A stretch of DNA of 64,000 nucleotides from Pseudomonas sp. KU43P (lineage in GTDB: Bacteria > Pseudomonadota > Gammaproteobacteria > Pseudomonadales > Pseudomonadaceae), in contig NZ_AP019365.1 of the NCBI RefSeq assembly GCF_033095865.1, positions 3,011,501-3,075,500 of the forward strand, written 5' to 3'. The notes beneath the pieces are model-generated. The model ran no database searches, was not told where the DNA came from, and saw nothing but the letters and a program-made list of their open reading frames with translations. Both the position numbers and the translations under genes were made by a program. Below are positions 7,647-16,517 of the stretch, piece by piece; position 1 is the stretch's first letter, and each line of letters begins with the position of its first letter.

Positions 7647-10600
7647 TCAAGCCTGTTCCTCGCCATCGAGCAGTTGTTCTTCCAGCGCTTCGCGATAATC
7701 GCCCGGCTGCTCCCAAAGCCCGCGCTGCTGGGCCTCCAGCAATCGCTCGGTGAGGTCGCGCAGTGCTTCTGGGTTGTGCTCGCGCATGAAGTCGCGGGTT
7801 GCCGGGTCGAGCACATAGGCATCGGCCAGCGACTGGTAATGATGATCGTCGATCAGGTGCGTGGTAGCGTCGAAGGCGAACAGGTTGTCGACCGTCGCCG
7901 CCAGCTCGAACGCCCCTTTGTAGCCATGGCGCTTGGCGCCGTCGATCCACTTGGGGTTCAAGGCGCGGGCACGGATCACGCGGTTCAGCTCTTCCTTGAG
8001 GGTGCGAATGCGCGGCCGGTCGACCTGGCTGTGATCGCCGTGATAGCTCGCCACCTGCGCGCCCGCGAGCGTCTCGGACGCCGCCAGCATGCCACCCTGG
8101 AACTGGTAGTAGTCATTGGAATCAAGCAGGTCATGCTCATGGTTGTCCTGGTTCTGCAGCACAGCCTGTACCTGCCCCAGGCGCCGAGCGAACTGGGCGC
8201 GGGCCGGCGTGCCTTCGTCACTGGCGCCATAGGCATATCCACCATGGTTGAGGTACACCTCGGCCAGGTCATCGCGGCTGTGCCACAGGCGGCCATCGAT
8301 CGCGTTCTGCACGCCGGCGCCATAGGCGCCGGGCTTGGCGCCGAACACTCGCCAACCGGCCTCGCGCGCCGCCTGTTCAGGTGCCACACCCTGAGCCTGC
8401 AAAGCCTCGCGTTCGTGACGGGCCCGGGCAGCAAGCGGGTTTTGATCATCAGGTTCATCCAGCGCCGCCACTGCCTGCACCGCCGCATCGAACAGGCGGA
8501 TCAGGTTGCCGAAGGCATCGCGGAAAAAGCCTGAGACGCGCAGGGTCACGTCCACCCGTGGGCGGTCCAGAACGCTCAGGGGCAGGATTTCGAAATCGTC
8601 GACGCGCTGACTGCCGGTGGCCCATACCGGGCGCACGCCCATCAGTGCCATGGCCTGGGCGATGTCGTCACCACCTGTGCGCATGGTTGCCGTGCCCCAC
8701 ACCGACAGGCCAAGCTGACGCAGGTGGTCGCCATGGTCCTGCAGGTGCCGTTCGAGGATCAGGTTCGCCGAGGCGAAGCCCAGGCGCCAGGCCGTGGTGG
8801 TGGGCAGGTTGCGCACATCCACGGTGTAGAAGTTGCGCCCGGTGGGCAGCACATCCAGTCGGCCGCGGCTGGGCGCGCCACTGGGCCCGGCCGGGACGAA
8901 GCGCCCCGCCAAGGCGGCGAGCAAGCCGTTGATCTCTGCTGGCCCGCAGGCATCGAGGTCTGGCGCGACCTGCTCACACAATGCGTCAAGCACCGCCAAC
9001 ACAGGCTCCCAGCCGGGTTCGTCGGGCAATGGCACGGTTGCGCCCAAGGCCTGTTCAATGAGTTTCAGCGCCAACAGCTCAAGCCGCTCTCGGGTATCGC
9101 CGCACGTGCGCCACGGCTCGTTGCTCATTACCTGCAGTTGAAGCGGTCGAGGGCCGTCCCAAGGCTGGCCGAGGTCGCAATCGAGCGGGTCGAAGCCCAG
9201 CGCCAACGCCTTGGCCAAGGTGCGCAGCAGGCTGGCATTGCCGCCGCGCCCGTCCGCGCGCTCCACCCGCAGCAAGGCCAGCAAGGTATCGACCCGCAAA
9301 CGTGCCTGGGGCGACTGGCCGAACACATGCAGGCCATCGCGAATCTGCGATTCCTTCAGGTCGCACAGGTAGGTATCCAGGCGTGGCAGCCATACCGCTG
9401 CGTCGTCCAACTGGCCTTCGAGCTGCAGTTCGCGGTCGATGTGGTTGGCCTTGACCAGTTCGAGGATATCGCGCTGCAACTCCCGGGCTCGCCTTGGGTC
9501 GAGCAGTTGCGCTTCATAGAATTCGTCAGCCAGCTGCTCCAGATGGCGCAACGGGCCATAGGTTTCGGCGCGGGTCAGCGGCGGCATCAGGTGGTCGATG
9601 ATCACCGCCTGGGTGCGGCGCTTGGCTTGGGCGCCCTCGCCCGGGTCGTTGACGATGAATGGATAGATGTTCGGCAGCGGGCCGAGCAAGGCGTCCGGCC
9701 AGCACTCGGCGGACAGGCCAACGCCCTTGCCGGGCAGCCACTCCAGGTTGCCGTGCTTGCCGACGTGGATCACAGCATCGGCAGCAAAGGCATGGCGCAG
9801 CCAGAAATGAAACGCCAAGTAGCCATGTGGAGGGACCAGGTCCGGATCGTGGTACACGGCACTGGGGTCGACCTGGTAGCCACGGGCCGGCTGGATACCG
9901 ACGAAGGTCAGGCCATAACGCAGGCCGGCCACCATCAGCCGGCCACTGCGGTACATCGGGTCTTGCTCGGGCGGCCCCCAGCGGTCGATCACCGCCTGAC
10001 GGTTGGCCGCAGGGAGGCGCTCGAATGCCTCGTTGTAGTCCGCCAAGCTCAAGCTTTGCGCGCATGGGCGTTGATCCAGATGATCGAGGTCGTTGGTCAC
10101 GCCACCGAGCAACTGGTGAATCAACTGGGTCCCGCTGTTCGGCAGTTCGCCCAGCGGGTAGCCCTCGGCTTTCAGAGCATTGAGGATGTTCAAAGCAGCG
10201 GCTGGGGTGTCCAGGCCCACACCATTGCCAATGCGCCCGTCGCGAGTCGGGTAGTTGGCCAGCACCAAGGCCACGCGCTTCTGCTCATTGGGCAGACGTG
10301 CCAGTTCCACCCAGCGGCGCGCCAGTTCGGCGACGAAGTCCATGCGTTCGGGGTGAGCCCGGTAGCAGACCACATCGGACTGGCTGCGCTCGCTGCGCCA
10401 GGCCATGTCCTTGAAGCTGACCGGCCGGGTGATGATGCGCCCGTCGAGCTCCGGCAAGGCAATGTGCATGGCCAGGTCACGAGCGCCCAGGCCCTGCTCG
10501 CTGGCTTGCCAGCCTGGCTGGTTGTCTTGCGCACAGATGGCCTGCAGCACCGGAATATCTCGGCGAATCGGGCGCTGGCTGGGGCGTTCTGGGCTGGACA

Positions 10601-11408
10601 AGGCAAACCCGGTGGTATTGATCAGCACCTCGGCGCCGACCTCGTCCAGCCACTGCTCCACCTGCTCAAGGCAGGCGCTTTCCTTGAGGCTTGCGACCGC
10701 AATCGGCAGCGGGTTGAGCCCGGCGGCCTGCAGGCGCTGGCAGAACACGTCGATGAAGGCGGTATTGGCCGCCTGCAGGTGCGAGCGGTAGAACAACAGC
10801 GGCGCCACTGGGTACTCGGCATGCCACTGCCCGTACCAATCCTCGAGCGTGGCACTGGCCTTGCTCGGGTGATACACCGACGTGCGCGGCAAGGGTTGCG
10901 GCTCGTCCCAGGCGTAGTCACGCCCCAGCCATAGGCTGGCCAGGCAGTTGAAGAGGTTGACGGCATTGGCCTTGCCGCCCTGGCGCAGAAAGTGCCAGAG
11001 GCGCTCCGCCGCAGCACCGGTTACCGTGCCCAGGTCGGTCAGCTCCGGGTCCGGGCGGTCGTCGCCCGGTACCAGGATCAACTGCACGCCGCGGGCAGCC
11101 AGTGCCACCAACTGCTCGACGCCGTAACGCCAGTAACCAACGCCGCCGTGCAGCGACACCAGGATGACCTTGGCGTGGCGCAGCACCTCTTCTACATAGA
11201 GGTCGACCGAGGCATGGTTCTGCACCTGCATCGGGTTGGCCAGACGCAGGCTGGGAAAGTCATCGGGCAATTGCTCGGCGGTTTCGGCGAGCAACGCCAG
11301 GTGCGAGTCGCCGCTGCAGAGGATCACCAGCTCGGCGGGTGTCTGGCCAAGGTCGGCAATGCTGTCGTCCGGCACGAAGCCGCCGGGCTGGGTCCGCAGC
11401 AGGTGCAT
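7647..11408 (-). CDS. cobN: Cobaltochelatase large subunit CobN
   Basis: A 1253-residue protein, the usual CobN/BchH length. It inserts cobalt into hydrogenobyrinate a,c-diamide in the aerobic B12 pathway, using ATP hydrolysed by partner AAA+ subunits. Family features are visible: an N-terminal half with LHGGVGYWRYGVEQ and LYFYRSH-like segments, a central YHDPDLVPPHGYLAFHFWLRH and VIHVGKHGNLEWLPGK (a conserved His-rich active-site region), and a C-terminal GYKGAFELAATVDNLFAFDA. It lies 3 bp downstream of cobW and is followed by the ATPase and VWA genes. The four genes therefore look like one leftward operon headed by a cobalamin riboswitch. The long antisense frames across it are codon-bias shadows. 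Confidence 0.95.
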   Translation of the reverse strand: MHLLRTQPGGFVPDDSIADLGQTPAELVILCSGDSHLALLAETAEQLPDDFPSLRLANPMQVQNHASVDLYVEEVLRHAKVILVSLHGGVGYWRYGVEQLVALAARGVQLILVPGDDRPDPELTDLGTVTGAAAERLWHFLRQGGKANAVNLFNCLASLWLGRDYAWDEPQPLPRTSVYHPSKASATLEDWYGQWHAEYPVAPLLFYRSHLQAANTAFIDVFCQRLQAAGLNPLPIAVASLKESACLEQVEQWLDEVGAEVLINTTGFALSSPERPSQRPIRRDIPVLQAICAQDNQPGWQASEQGLGARDLAMHIALPELDGRIITRPVSFKDMAWRSERSQSDVVCYRAHPERMDFVAELARRWVELARLPNEQKRVALVLANYPTRDGRIGNGVGLDTPAAALNILNALKAEGYPLGELPNSGTQLIHQLLGGVTNDLDHLDQRPCAQSLSLADYNEAFERLPAANRQAVIDRWGPPEQDPMYRSGRLMVAGLRYGLTFVGIQPARGYQVDPSAVYHDPDLVPPHGYLAFHFWLRHAFAADAVIHVGKHGNLEWLPGKGVGLSAECWPDALLGPLPNIYPFIVNDPGEGAQAKRRTQAVIIDHLMPPLTRAETYGPLRHLEQLADEFYEAQLLDPRRARELQRDILELVKANHIDRELQLEGQLDDAAVWLPRLDTYLCDLKESQIRDGLHVFGQSPQARLRVDTLLALLRVERADGRGGNASLLRTLAKALALGFDPLDCDLGQPWDGPRPLQLQVMSNEPWRTCGDTRERLELLALKLIEQALGATVPLPDEPGWEPVLAVLDALCEQVAPDLDACGPAEINGLLAALAGRFVPAGPSGAPSRGRLDVLPTGRNFYTVDVRNLPTTTAWRLGFASANLILERHLQDHGDHLRQLGLSVWGTATMRTGGDDIAQAMALMGVRPVWATGSQRVDDFEILPLSVLDRPRVDVTLRVSGFFRDAFGNLIRLFDAAVQAVAALDEPDDQNPLAARARHEREALQAQGVAPEQAAREAGWRVFGAKPGAYGAGVQNAIDGRLWHSRDDLAEVYLNHGGYAYGASDEGTPARAQFARRLGQVQAVLQNQDNHEHDLLDSNDYYQFQGGMLAASETLAGAQVASYHGDHSQVDRPRIRTLKEELNRVIRARALNPKWIDGAKRHGYKGAFELAATVDNLFAFDATTHLIDDHHYQSLADAYVLDPATRDFMREHNPEALRDLTERLLEAQQRGLWEQPGDYREALEEQLLDGEEQA

Positions 11409-11411
11409 GGG

Positions 11412-12479
11412 TTAGGCGCCCAGGGCCTGGCGCAGGCGCGCTTCCAGTTGCACGGCATCGAGGTCCTGGCCGATCAGCACCAGGCGGGTGACGCGCGGCT
11501 CGTCGGCACGCCAGGCGCGGTCGAAGTGCTTGTCGAAGCGGGTACCCACGCCCTGCACCAGCAGGCGCATCGGTTTGCCGGGGATGGCGGCGAAACCCTT
11601 GGCACGCAGGATGCCGAACTCCACCACCAGTTGCGTCAAGGCGTCGAGCAGGAGGCTTTCGTCGGCCTCAGGCAAGTCGATGGAGATGGAGTCGAAGGCA
11701 TCGTGGTCATGGTCGTCGTGGTCGTCGCCGTCGTGGTGCGAATCATGGTGGGTGCGGCGCCCGTCGATGTGCTCTTCAGACCCTGCCCCCAGCCCCAGCA
11801 ACACGTCCAGCGGCAGGCGGCCGCTGCTGGCTTCGATCACCTTGACCGCCGGCGGCAGCTCTTCGGCCACTTCGGCGCGGACCTTGGCCAAGCCTTCGGC
11901 ATCGATAAGGTCGGCCTTGTTCAGCACCACCAGGTCGGCACTGGCCAACTGGTCGGCGAACAGCTCATGCAGCGGCGATTCGTGGTCCAGGTTGGGGTCG
12001 AGCTTGCGCTGGGCATCGACCTGATCCGGGTAGGCCGCGAAGGTGCCGGCAGCCACGGCCGGGCTGTCGACCACGGTGATGACCGCATCGACGGTGCAGG
12101 CGGTACGGATTTCCGGCCACTGGAAAGCTTGTACCAAAGGTTTGGGCAAGGCCAGGCCGCTGGTTTCGATCAGGATGTGGTCAAGATCGCCACGACGGGC
12201 AACCAGCTCGCGCATGACCGGGAAGAACTCTTCCTGCACGGTGCAGCACAGGCAGCCGTTGGCCAGCTCGTAGACGCGACCGGTGGCTTCTTCTTCGGTG
12301 CAGCCAATGCTGCATTGCTTGAGGATTTCGCCGTCGATGCCGAGTTCGCCGAACTCGTTGACGATGACCGCGATGCGCCGGCCCTGGGCATTGTCGAGCA
12401 TGTGGCGGAGCAAGGTGGTCTTGCCCGAGCCGAGGAAGCCGGTGACGATGGTGACGGGGAGCTTGGCCAGTGTTTTCAT
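11412..12479 (-). CDS. cobW: CobW, G3E-family GTPase for cobalt handling
   Basis: A 355-residue P-loop GTPase. Walker A GFLGSGKTTLL is near residue 15, the metal-binding CLCC motif is in ANGCLCCTVQEEFF, a Walker B-like ILIETSGLA follows, and the guanine-specificity motif is NKADL. A His/Asp tract at about residues 235-250 (HHDSHHDGDDHDDHDHDA) separates the GTPase domain from the C-terminal CobW domain and probably binds metal. CobW is thought to load Co(II) for the CobN chelatase. It is the first gene of the leftward B12 operon, 3 bp before cobN, and starts about 110 bp downstream of the riboswitch. Confidence 0.94.
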   Translation of the reverse strand: MKTLAKLPVTIVTGFLGSGKTTLLRHMLDNAQGRRIAVIVNEFGELGIDGEILKQCSIGCTEEEATGRVYELANGCLCCTVQEEFFPVMRELVARRGDLDHILIETSGLALPKPLVQAFQWPEIRTACTVDAVITVVDSPAVAAGTFAAYPDQVDAQRKLDPNLDHESPLHELFADQLASADLVVLNKADLIDAEGLAKVRAEVAEELPPAVKVIEASSGRLPLDVLLGLGAGSEEHIDGRRTHHDSHHDGDDHDDHDHDAFDSISIDLPEADESLLLDALTQLVVEFGILRAKGFAAIPGKPMRLLVQGVGTRFDKHFDRAWRADEPRVTRLVLIGQDLDAVQLEARLRQALGA

Positions 12480-12591
12480 GTCGCGTTGCCCTTGGCAAAT
12501 GGCGCGGGCATGCGGGACGAAAGCCTCGGGCCAGGCCGGCCGGGCTCGTTCGCCACCGGATCACCCCGCCCGGTTGAAAGTCGAAAACGTG

Positions 12592-12776
12592 ACGAGGCAG
12601 GTCTCCTGGCTCGCACCGTTCCGGCCCCGGTCAGTCAAGGGGGCCAGGTAGGATGACGCCTTCCCGCGCCTGGGCGCAGTGGCTGTGTCGATCCGTTGCC
12701 GGTGCTTACAGTTGCGGGGGCAGCCGCGGCTTGTACCGCGTTCCCGTCTTAGCTTCGGCGTGGCCGAAGAACCTCG
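12592..12776 (-). promoter_or_regulatory. Cobalamin riboswitch controlling cobW-cobN operon
   Basis: Read on the minus strand from about 12776, the leader contains GGGAACGCGGT, then GCTGCCCCCGCAACTGTAAG, then the B12 box core CAGCCACTG, CGGGAAGGCG and finally GCGAGCCAGGAGACCTGCC. This is the standard ordered set of conserved blocks of the adenosylcobalamin aptamer. The 5' GAGGT and 3' ACCTGCCTC ends can pair as P1. It lies ahead of cobW, so the operon is expected to be repressed when B12 is abundant. It shares the roughly 800-bp gene-free region 12480-13278 with a second riboswitch on the other strand and a solitary REP element. Confidence 0.92.
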
Positions 12777-12822
12777 AAGCGGCAAGGCTACGCGGGGGGT
12801 GGCGGGTGGTCAAGCGCTGGCC

Positions 12823-12860
12823 GCGCGGCGCATCGCGGATGAATCCACCCCTACAGGCCG
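12823..12860 (-). repeat. Single REP element (GTAG class)
   Basis: On the minus strand it reads GTAGGGGTGGATTCATCCGCG: a GTAG head followed by an imperfect stem-loop core. The same core (CGCGGATGAATCC) recurs in the inverted pair at 60140-60353. It sits between the two cobalamin riboswitches. Confidence 0.65.
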
Positions 12861-12970
12861 ACGCGATTTCCGCCCCACCCTAAATCCCAAACCCAATCTT
12901 CCCCCACCCTCAGCAATCAAATGCAATCAATTGACGGAAACCCTGCCCCGTGCTCTCCTCACGCCTTGCG

Positions 12971-13170
12971 TTCAGGTGCCCCCTCGGGGGTGAAACGGGA
13001 AACCGGTGCGTCGCAGGCCCTCCAACAGGGCCGGACAAGACCGGTGCTGCCCCCGCAACGGTAAGCGAGCGAAGCGTCTAGACCACTGTGCCACGCCATT
13101 GGGCATGGGAAGGTGACGCTTTACAAAGGAGCCCTGCTCCTCCTCGCAAGCCCGGAGACCGGCCTGGCGT
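12971..13170 (+). promoter_or_regulatory. Cobalamin riboswitch controlling cbtB-cbtA-cobE-cobM
   Basis: Plus-strand leader with TTCAGGTGCCCCC at the 5' end, GAAACGGGAAACCGGTG, GCTGCCCCCGCAACGGTAAG, a B12-box-like CCACTGTGCC, CATGGGAAGGTG and a 3' GCAAGCCCGGAGACCGGCC. Block order and spacing match the cobalamin aptamer. The start of cbtB follows about 110 bp later. It is oriented away from the cobW riboswitch, so both arms of the locus should sense B12 independently. Confidence 0.92.
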
Positions 13171-13278
13171 CACATGAACACCCCGCGGTGGGCGGGCGCT
13201 GTCGCATTCCCTCGGGCGCTTGGTGTCCGGGGCTGCCGCGCTTGCCCGTTGAGTTTCCAAACAACAAAGGATCGCGTC

Positions 13279-13464
13279 ATGCCCATTTCCAGCGCCAAGC
13301 ACAGCATCGCCACCCCCGTCACCCTCAGCCAGCGTGTCGTCATCGCCGCTGCGGCCAGCCTGCTCGGCCTGTGCCTGGTCTACTTCGCCGGTTTCTCGCA
13401 CATCGAGGCGGTACACAACGCCGCTCACGATACTCGCCACAGCGCCGCGTTCCCCTGCCACTGA
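13279..13464 (+). CDS. cbtB: CbtB, small cobalt-transport subunit
   Basis: A 61-residue protein. It has one transmembrane helix at about residues 18-38 (VVIAAAASLLGLCLVYFAGF) and a C-terminal histidine cluster (HNAAHDTRHSAAFPCH) that fits the metal-binding signature of CbtB. ATG 13279 follows an AAAGGA ribosome-binding site. CbtB acts with CbtA as a predicted cobalt importer, and these genes are typically under cobalamin riboswitches, as here. The cbtA start is 10 bp after its stop. Confidence 0.9.
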   Translation: MPISSAKHSIATPVTLSQRVVIAAAASLLGLCLVYFAGFSHIEAVHNAAHDTRHSAAFPCH

Positions 13465-13474
13465 GGCCCGCCCC

Positions 13475-14167
13475 ATGATCAAGCGCATTGCCCGCACCGC
13501 CGGGTTCAGCGGCCTGCTCGCTGCCTTGCTGCTGACCCTGCTGCAAAGCTTCTGGGTCGCCCCGTTAATTCTCCAGGCCGAAACCTACGAGTCGGCAGCC
13601 CCCGCCGCCGAGCACCACAGCCATGACGGCGAAGCGGTAGCCGCCCACGAGCACAGTGCCGAGGCCTGGTCGCCGGAGGATGGCTGGCAGCGCATCCTCT
13701 CGACCACTGGCGGCAACCTGGTGGTAGCCGTCGGTTTCGCCCTGATCCTCGCCGCCCTGTACAGCCTGCGTGAGCCCAACCGGGTCAGCACCGGTGCGCT
13801 GTGGGGCTTGGCCGGCTTCGCGGTGTTCTGCCTGGCGCCCACCCTGGGCCTGCCGCCCGAACTGCCAGGCACCGCAGCCGCCGACCTGGGCCAACGCCAG
13901 AGCTGGTGGGTCGGCACTGCGGCCGCCACCGCGCTGGGGCTTGCACTGCTGGTGTTCTCCCGCCACTGGCTGCTCAAGGCCGCCGGCGCGGTACTGCTGG
14001 TGGTCCCGCATGTAATTGGCGCACCACAGCCTGAGGTTCACCAGAGCCTGGCACCCGAGGCGCTGGAGACTCAGTTCAAGATCGCCTCGTGGCTGACCAA
14101 TGCCGCGTTCTGGCTAGCCCTGGGCCTGCTCAGCGCCTGGCTGTACCGCCGCGCCCAACAGGCCTGA
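13475..14167 (+). CDS. cbtA: CbtA, predicted cobalt transporter membrane subunit
   Basis: A 230-residue inner-membrane protein with about five predicted helices: residues 10-32, 78-96, 108-124, 147-163 and 204-222. The His-rich periplasmic or loop segment AEHHSHDGEAVAAHEHSAEAW at about 47-67 is a likely cobalt-binding feature. Conserved late motifs include VPHVIGAPQPE. It is translationally close to cbtB, and its stop (TGA) overlaps the cobE ATG at 14167. CbtAB is a predicted secondary cobalt transporter that supplies the CobN pathway. Confidence 0.9.
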   Translation: MIKRIARTAGFSGLLAALLLTLLQSFWVAPLILQAETYESAAPAAEHHSHDGEAVAAHEHSAEAWSPEDGWQRILSTTGGNLVVAVGFALILAALYSLREPNRVSTGALWGLAGFAVFCLAPTLGLPPELPGTAAADLGQRQSWWVGTAAATALGLALLVFSRHWLLKAAGAVLLVVPHVIGAPQPEVHQSLAPEALETQFKIASWLTNAAFWLALGLLSAWLYRRAQQA

Positions 14168-14577
14168 TGGCCATCGAACCGTCGCTGCCGGCACTGTATG
14201 CCGGCTTCGGCTGCCGCCGCGGCTGCCCGGTAGACACCCTCGACGCCCTGCTGCGCCAAAGCCTGGCTGCCCATGGCCTGACGCTGGACGCAGTACAGGG
14301 CATCGCCACGATCAGCCTCAAAGCCGATGAACCCGGGCTAGTGCAATTGGCCTTGCGCCACGGACTGCCCCTGGCGACGTTCGATGCCAGCCAGCTACAA
14401 GCATTCGAGCCTTGCCTGAGCCATCGCTCGGCGACCGCCTATGCCCACAGCGGCTGCTGGGGCGTCGCCGAAAGCACGGCACTGGCGCTGGCCAGCCGCA
14501 CGCACGGCACAGCCAGGCTCAAAGTCACACGGCATGCTTCAGGCACCGCTACCGTCGCCCTGGCCTGCGGCGGATAA
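14167..14577 (+). CDS. cobE: CobE/CbiG C-terminal-domain protein (cobalamin biosynthesis)
   Basis: A 136-residue protein matching the CobE/GbiG_C fold. The early YAGFGCRRGCPVDTLDALL is the family's glycine/cysteine motif. Other visible elements are GIATISLKADEPGLVQLA, the segment around LATFDASQLQAF, then GVAESTALALA near the C-terminus. In the aerobic pathway CobE is needed for efficient corrin synthesis, possibly helping ring contraction or release of the two-carbon fragment, and its exact role is unsettled. ATG overlaps the cbtA stop, indicating translational coupling. cobM follows after 31 bp. Confidence 0.88.
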   Translation: MAIEPSLPALYAGFGCRRGCPVDTLDALLRQSLAAHGLTLDAVQGIATISLKADEPGLVQLALRHGLPLATFDASQLQAFEPCLSHRSATAYAHSGCWGVAESTALALASRTHGTARLKVTRHASGTATVALACGG

Positions 14578-14608
14578 TCGCTTCAATCATTCACTGCAAG
14601 GAATTTCC

Positions 14609-15361
14609 ATGACGGTCTACTTCATCGGTGCCGGCCCAGGCGACCCGGAGCTGATCACGGTCAAGGGCCAGCGCCTGATCCGTCAATGCCCGGTCATTAT
14701 CTATGCCGGCTCCCTGGTACCGCCTGCGGTGCTCGAAGGCCATCAGGCCGAGACAGTCATCAACAGCGCCGAGCTGCACCTCGAGCAGATCATCGATGCC
14801 ATGCGTGCTGCCCATGCCCAAGGCCAGGATGTGGCGCGCGTGCACAGTGGCGACCCCAGCCTGTACGGCGCCATCGGCGAGCAGATTCGCCATCTGCGCG
14901 CGCTGGGTATCGACTACCAGATCATCCCCGGTGTCACCGCCACTGCCGCCAGCGCCGCCTTGCTGGGCTGTGAACTGACCCTGCCGGATGTGGCGCAGAC
15001 CGTCATCCTGACCCGTTACGGCGACAGCTCGCCGATGCCCGCCGGCGAGCAGCTCGGCGACTTGGCCCGCCACGGCGCAACCTTGGCCATCCACCTCGGG
15101 GTCAAGCACCTGCCGCGCATCGTCGAGGAGCTGCGCCCCCATTACGGCGCGGACTGCCCGATTGCCGTGGTCCATCGCGCCACCTGGCCTGACCAGGACT
15201 GGGTCCGCGGAACCTTGGCCGGCATCGTCGAACAGGTGGCGGCAAAGGGCTTTCGCCGCACCGCGCTGATCCTTGTTGGCCATGTACTGGGCGATGCACC
15301 GTTTGCCGAATCGGCCTTGTACCGCGCCGGGCACGCGCACCTCTACCGCCCTGGCGAGTGA
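14609..15361 (+). CDS. cobM: Precorrin-4 C11-methyltransferase CobM
   Basis: A 250-residue SAM-dependent uroporphyrinogen-type methyltransferase. It has the N-terminal loop YFIGAGPGDPELITVKG, then YAGSLVPPAVL, VARVHSGDPSLYGAIGEQI (the SAM-binding GDPxLYG motif) and PGVTATAASAALLG. The CobM subfamily segment LTLPDVAQTVILTR and a late HVLGDAPFAES complete the pattern. It methylates precorrin-4 at C11 in aerobic corrin synthesis. ATG 14609 follows AAGGAA at spacing 8. It is the last recognised gene of the riboswitch-controlled rightward operon. Confidence 0.94.
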   Translation: MTVYFIGAGPGDPELITVKGQRLIRQCPVIIYAGSLVPPAVLEGHQAETVINSAELHLEQIIDAMRAAHAQGQDVARVHSGDPSLYGAIGEQIRHLRALGIDYQIIPGVTATAASAALLGCELTLPDVAQTVILTRYGDSSPMPAGEQLGDLARHGATLAIHLGVKHLPRIVEELRPHYGADCPIAVVHRATWPDQDWVRGTLAGIVEQVAAKGFRRTALILVGHVLGDAPFAESALYRAGHAHLYRPGE

Positions 15362-15427
15362 GAATTGCCAACGGCATACGTGCCATGCAGACTCCGGAGC
15401 ACTTCACTGCATACCGGAGTCACGCCC

Positions 15428-15670
15428 ATGCTGGATCTACGCCCCAATTGCGAATGCTGCGATGCCGACTTGCCGGGCGATAGCCCGGAGGCATTCATCT
15501 GCTCGTTCGAGTGCACGTTCTGCCGCCGTTGCACCGATACCCGCCTGCAGGGCGTCTGCCCGAACTGTTCTGGCCAACTGCTGCCGCGCCCCACACGGGT
15601 CGGCCTGGCGTTGGTCAACAACCCGGCATCGACGCTGCGTATCCTCAAGCCCCATCCCGCCTGCCAGTAA
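15428..15670 (+). CDS. DUF1272 zinc-ribbon-like small protein
   Basis: An 80-residue protein from ATG 15428. Eight cysteines are arranged as pairs (CECC, CSFECTFCRRC, CPNC), the DUF1272 pattern, probably a small zinc-binding fold: MLDLRPNCECCDADLPGDS then EAFICSFECTFC. The C-terminal tail is poorly conserved in character. An earlier in-frame ATG exists at 15365, but the Cys-rich domain begins right after 15428 and the upstream codons look unlike protein. It is 67 bp after cobM and may be read through from the B12 operon. Function unknown. Confidence 0.82.
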   Translation: MLDLRPNCECCDADLPGDSPEAFICSFECTFCRRCTDTRLQGVCPNCSGQLLPRPTRVGLALVNNPASTLRILKPHPACQ

Positions 15671-15889
15671 ACGAGCTGTCTGCGCCCGGCAGTGCCGCGT
15701 CCGGGCGATGCTTCTTCCGATATGTTGTAGGAATTTTCCACGGCACATGCTCGCTTGTTCAACAGATCTATACTCGCCATTACCAAGGAACCGGAATGGC
15801 CGTATCGTGCTGCGATGCAGAAATAACTTGCAGACGCATTCCTGAATAAGCACAGGAAACGACCCACAATTCCGACAGGAGTTAACTTC

Positions 15890-16504
15890 ATGACAACCGT
15901 GTTGATCGTCGACGACCACCCCATCGTCAGACTGTCCATGCGCCTGCTACTGGAGCGTGAGCGCTTCCGTGTCGTGGGCGAGGTAGGCAATGGAAGCGAA
16001 GTGGCACAGGTGGCGCGCGAACTGCGCCCTGATGTGGTGATTCTCGATATCGGCCTCCCCGGCCTGGATGGCATGGAGGTCATCAAGCGCCTCCAGCAAC
16101 TTGAGCCTACGCCCAAGATCATGGTTCTGACCGGGCAGGCAACCGATCTCTATGTACGCCGCTGCCTGGATGCCGGTATTGGCGCCTTCGTGACCAAGGA
16201 TGAAGATCACGATGCGCTGATTTTCGCCCTCAAGGCCTTGATCAAGGGCTACTCGACGTTTCCACAGATGTCAGTCAACAGCAACACGCTCGACAGCGAA
16301 CCTAGCCGTCTGGGAAGCCTGTCCAACCGCGAGATGGAGGTCTTGCGGCGGCTGGCCCGAGGCGAAAACAACAAGCACATCGGCAGCAGCATGAACCTCA
16401 GCGCCAAGACCATCAGCACCTATCGAGGGCGCATCATGGAGAAGCTCAAGACCGAATCGTTGGTGGAAATGGTCGATCTGGCCAAGCGCAACCACGTCAG
16501 TTGA
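15890..16504 (+). CDS. BvgA-type response regulator (receiver plus LuxR helix-turn-helix)
   Basis: A 204-residue NarL/BvgA-family regulator. The receiver spans residues 1-120 with acidic pair D8/D9, phospho-acceptor D53 in [16 protein letters not shown], a Thr in VLTGQA and K101-type switch residue in FVTKDED. The C-terminal LuxR-type domain at 140-200 has [22 protein letters not shown] and [17 protein letters not shown]. It lies 13 bp ahead of the hybrid BvgS-like kinase, so the pair forms one two-component phosphorelay. The start follows ACAGGAG at good spacing. Target genes are unknown. Confidence 0.93.
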   Translation: MTTVLIVDDHPIVRLSMRLLLERERFRVVGEVGNGSEVAQVARELRPDVVILDIGLPGLDGMEVIKRLQQLEPTPKIMVLTGQATDLYVRRCLDAGIGAFVTKDEDHDALIFALKALIKGYSTFPQMSVNSNTLDSEPSRLGSLSNREMEVLRRLARGENNKHIGSSMNLSAKTISTYRGRIMEKLKTESLVEMVDLAKRNHVS

Positions 16505-16517
16505 GCCCACCATCGCC

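Noticed and set aside
8724..10934. 736-codon plus-strand open frame antisense to cobN
   Set aside because: Same shadow effect. The minus-strand frame is full-length CobN with conserved motifs.
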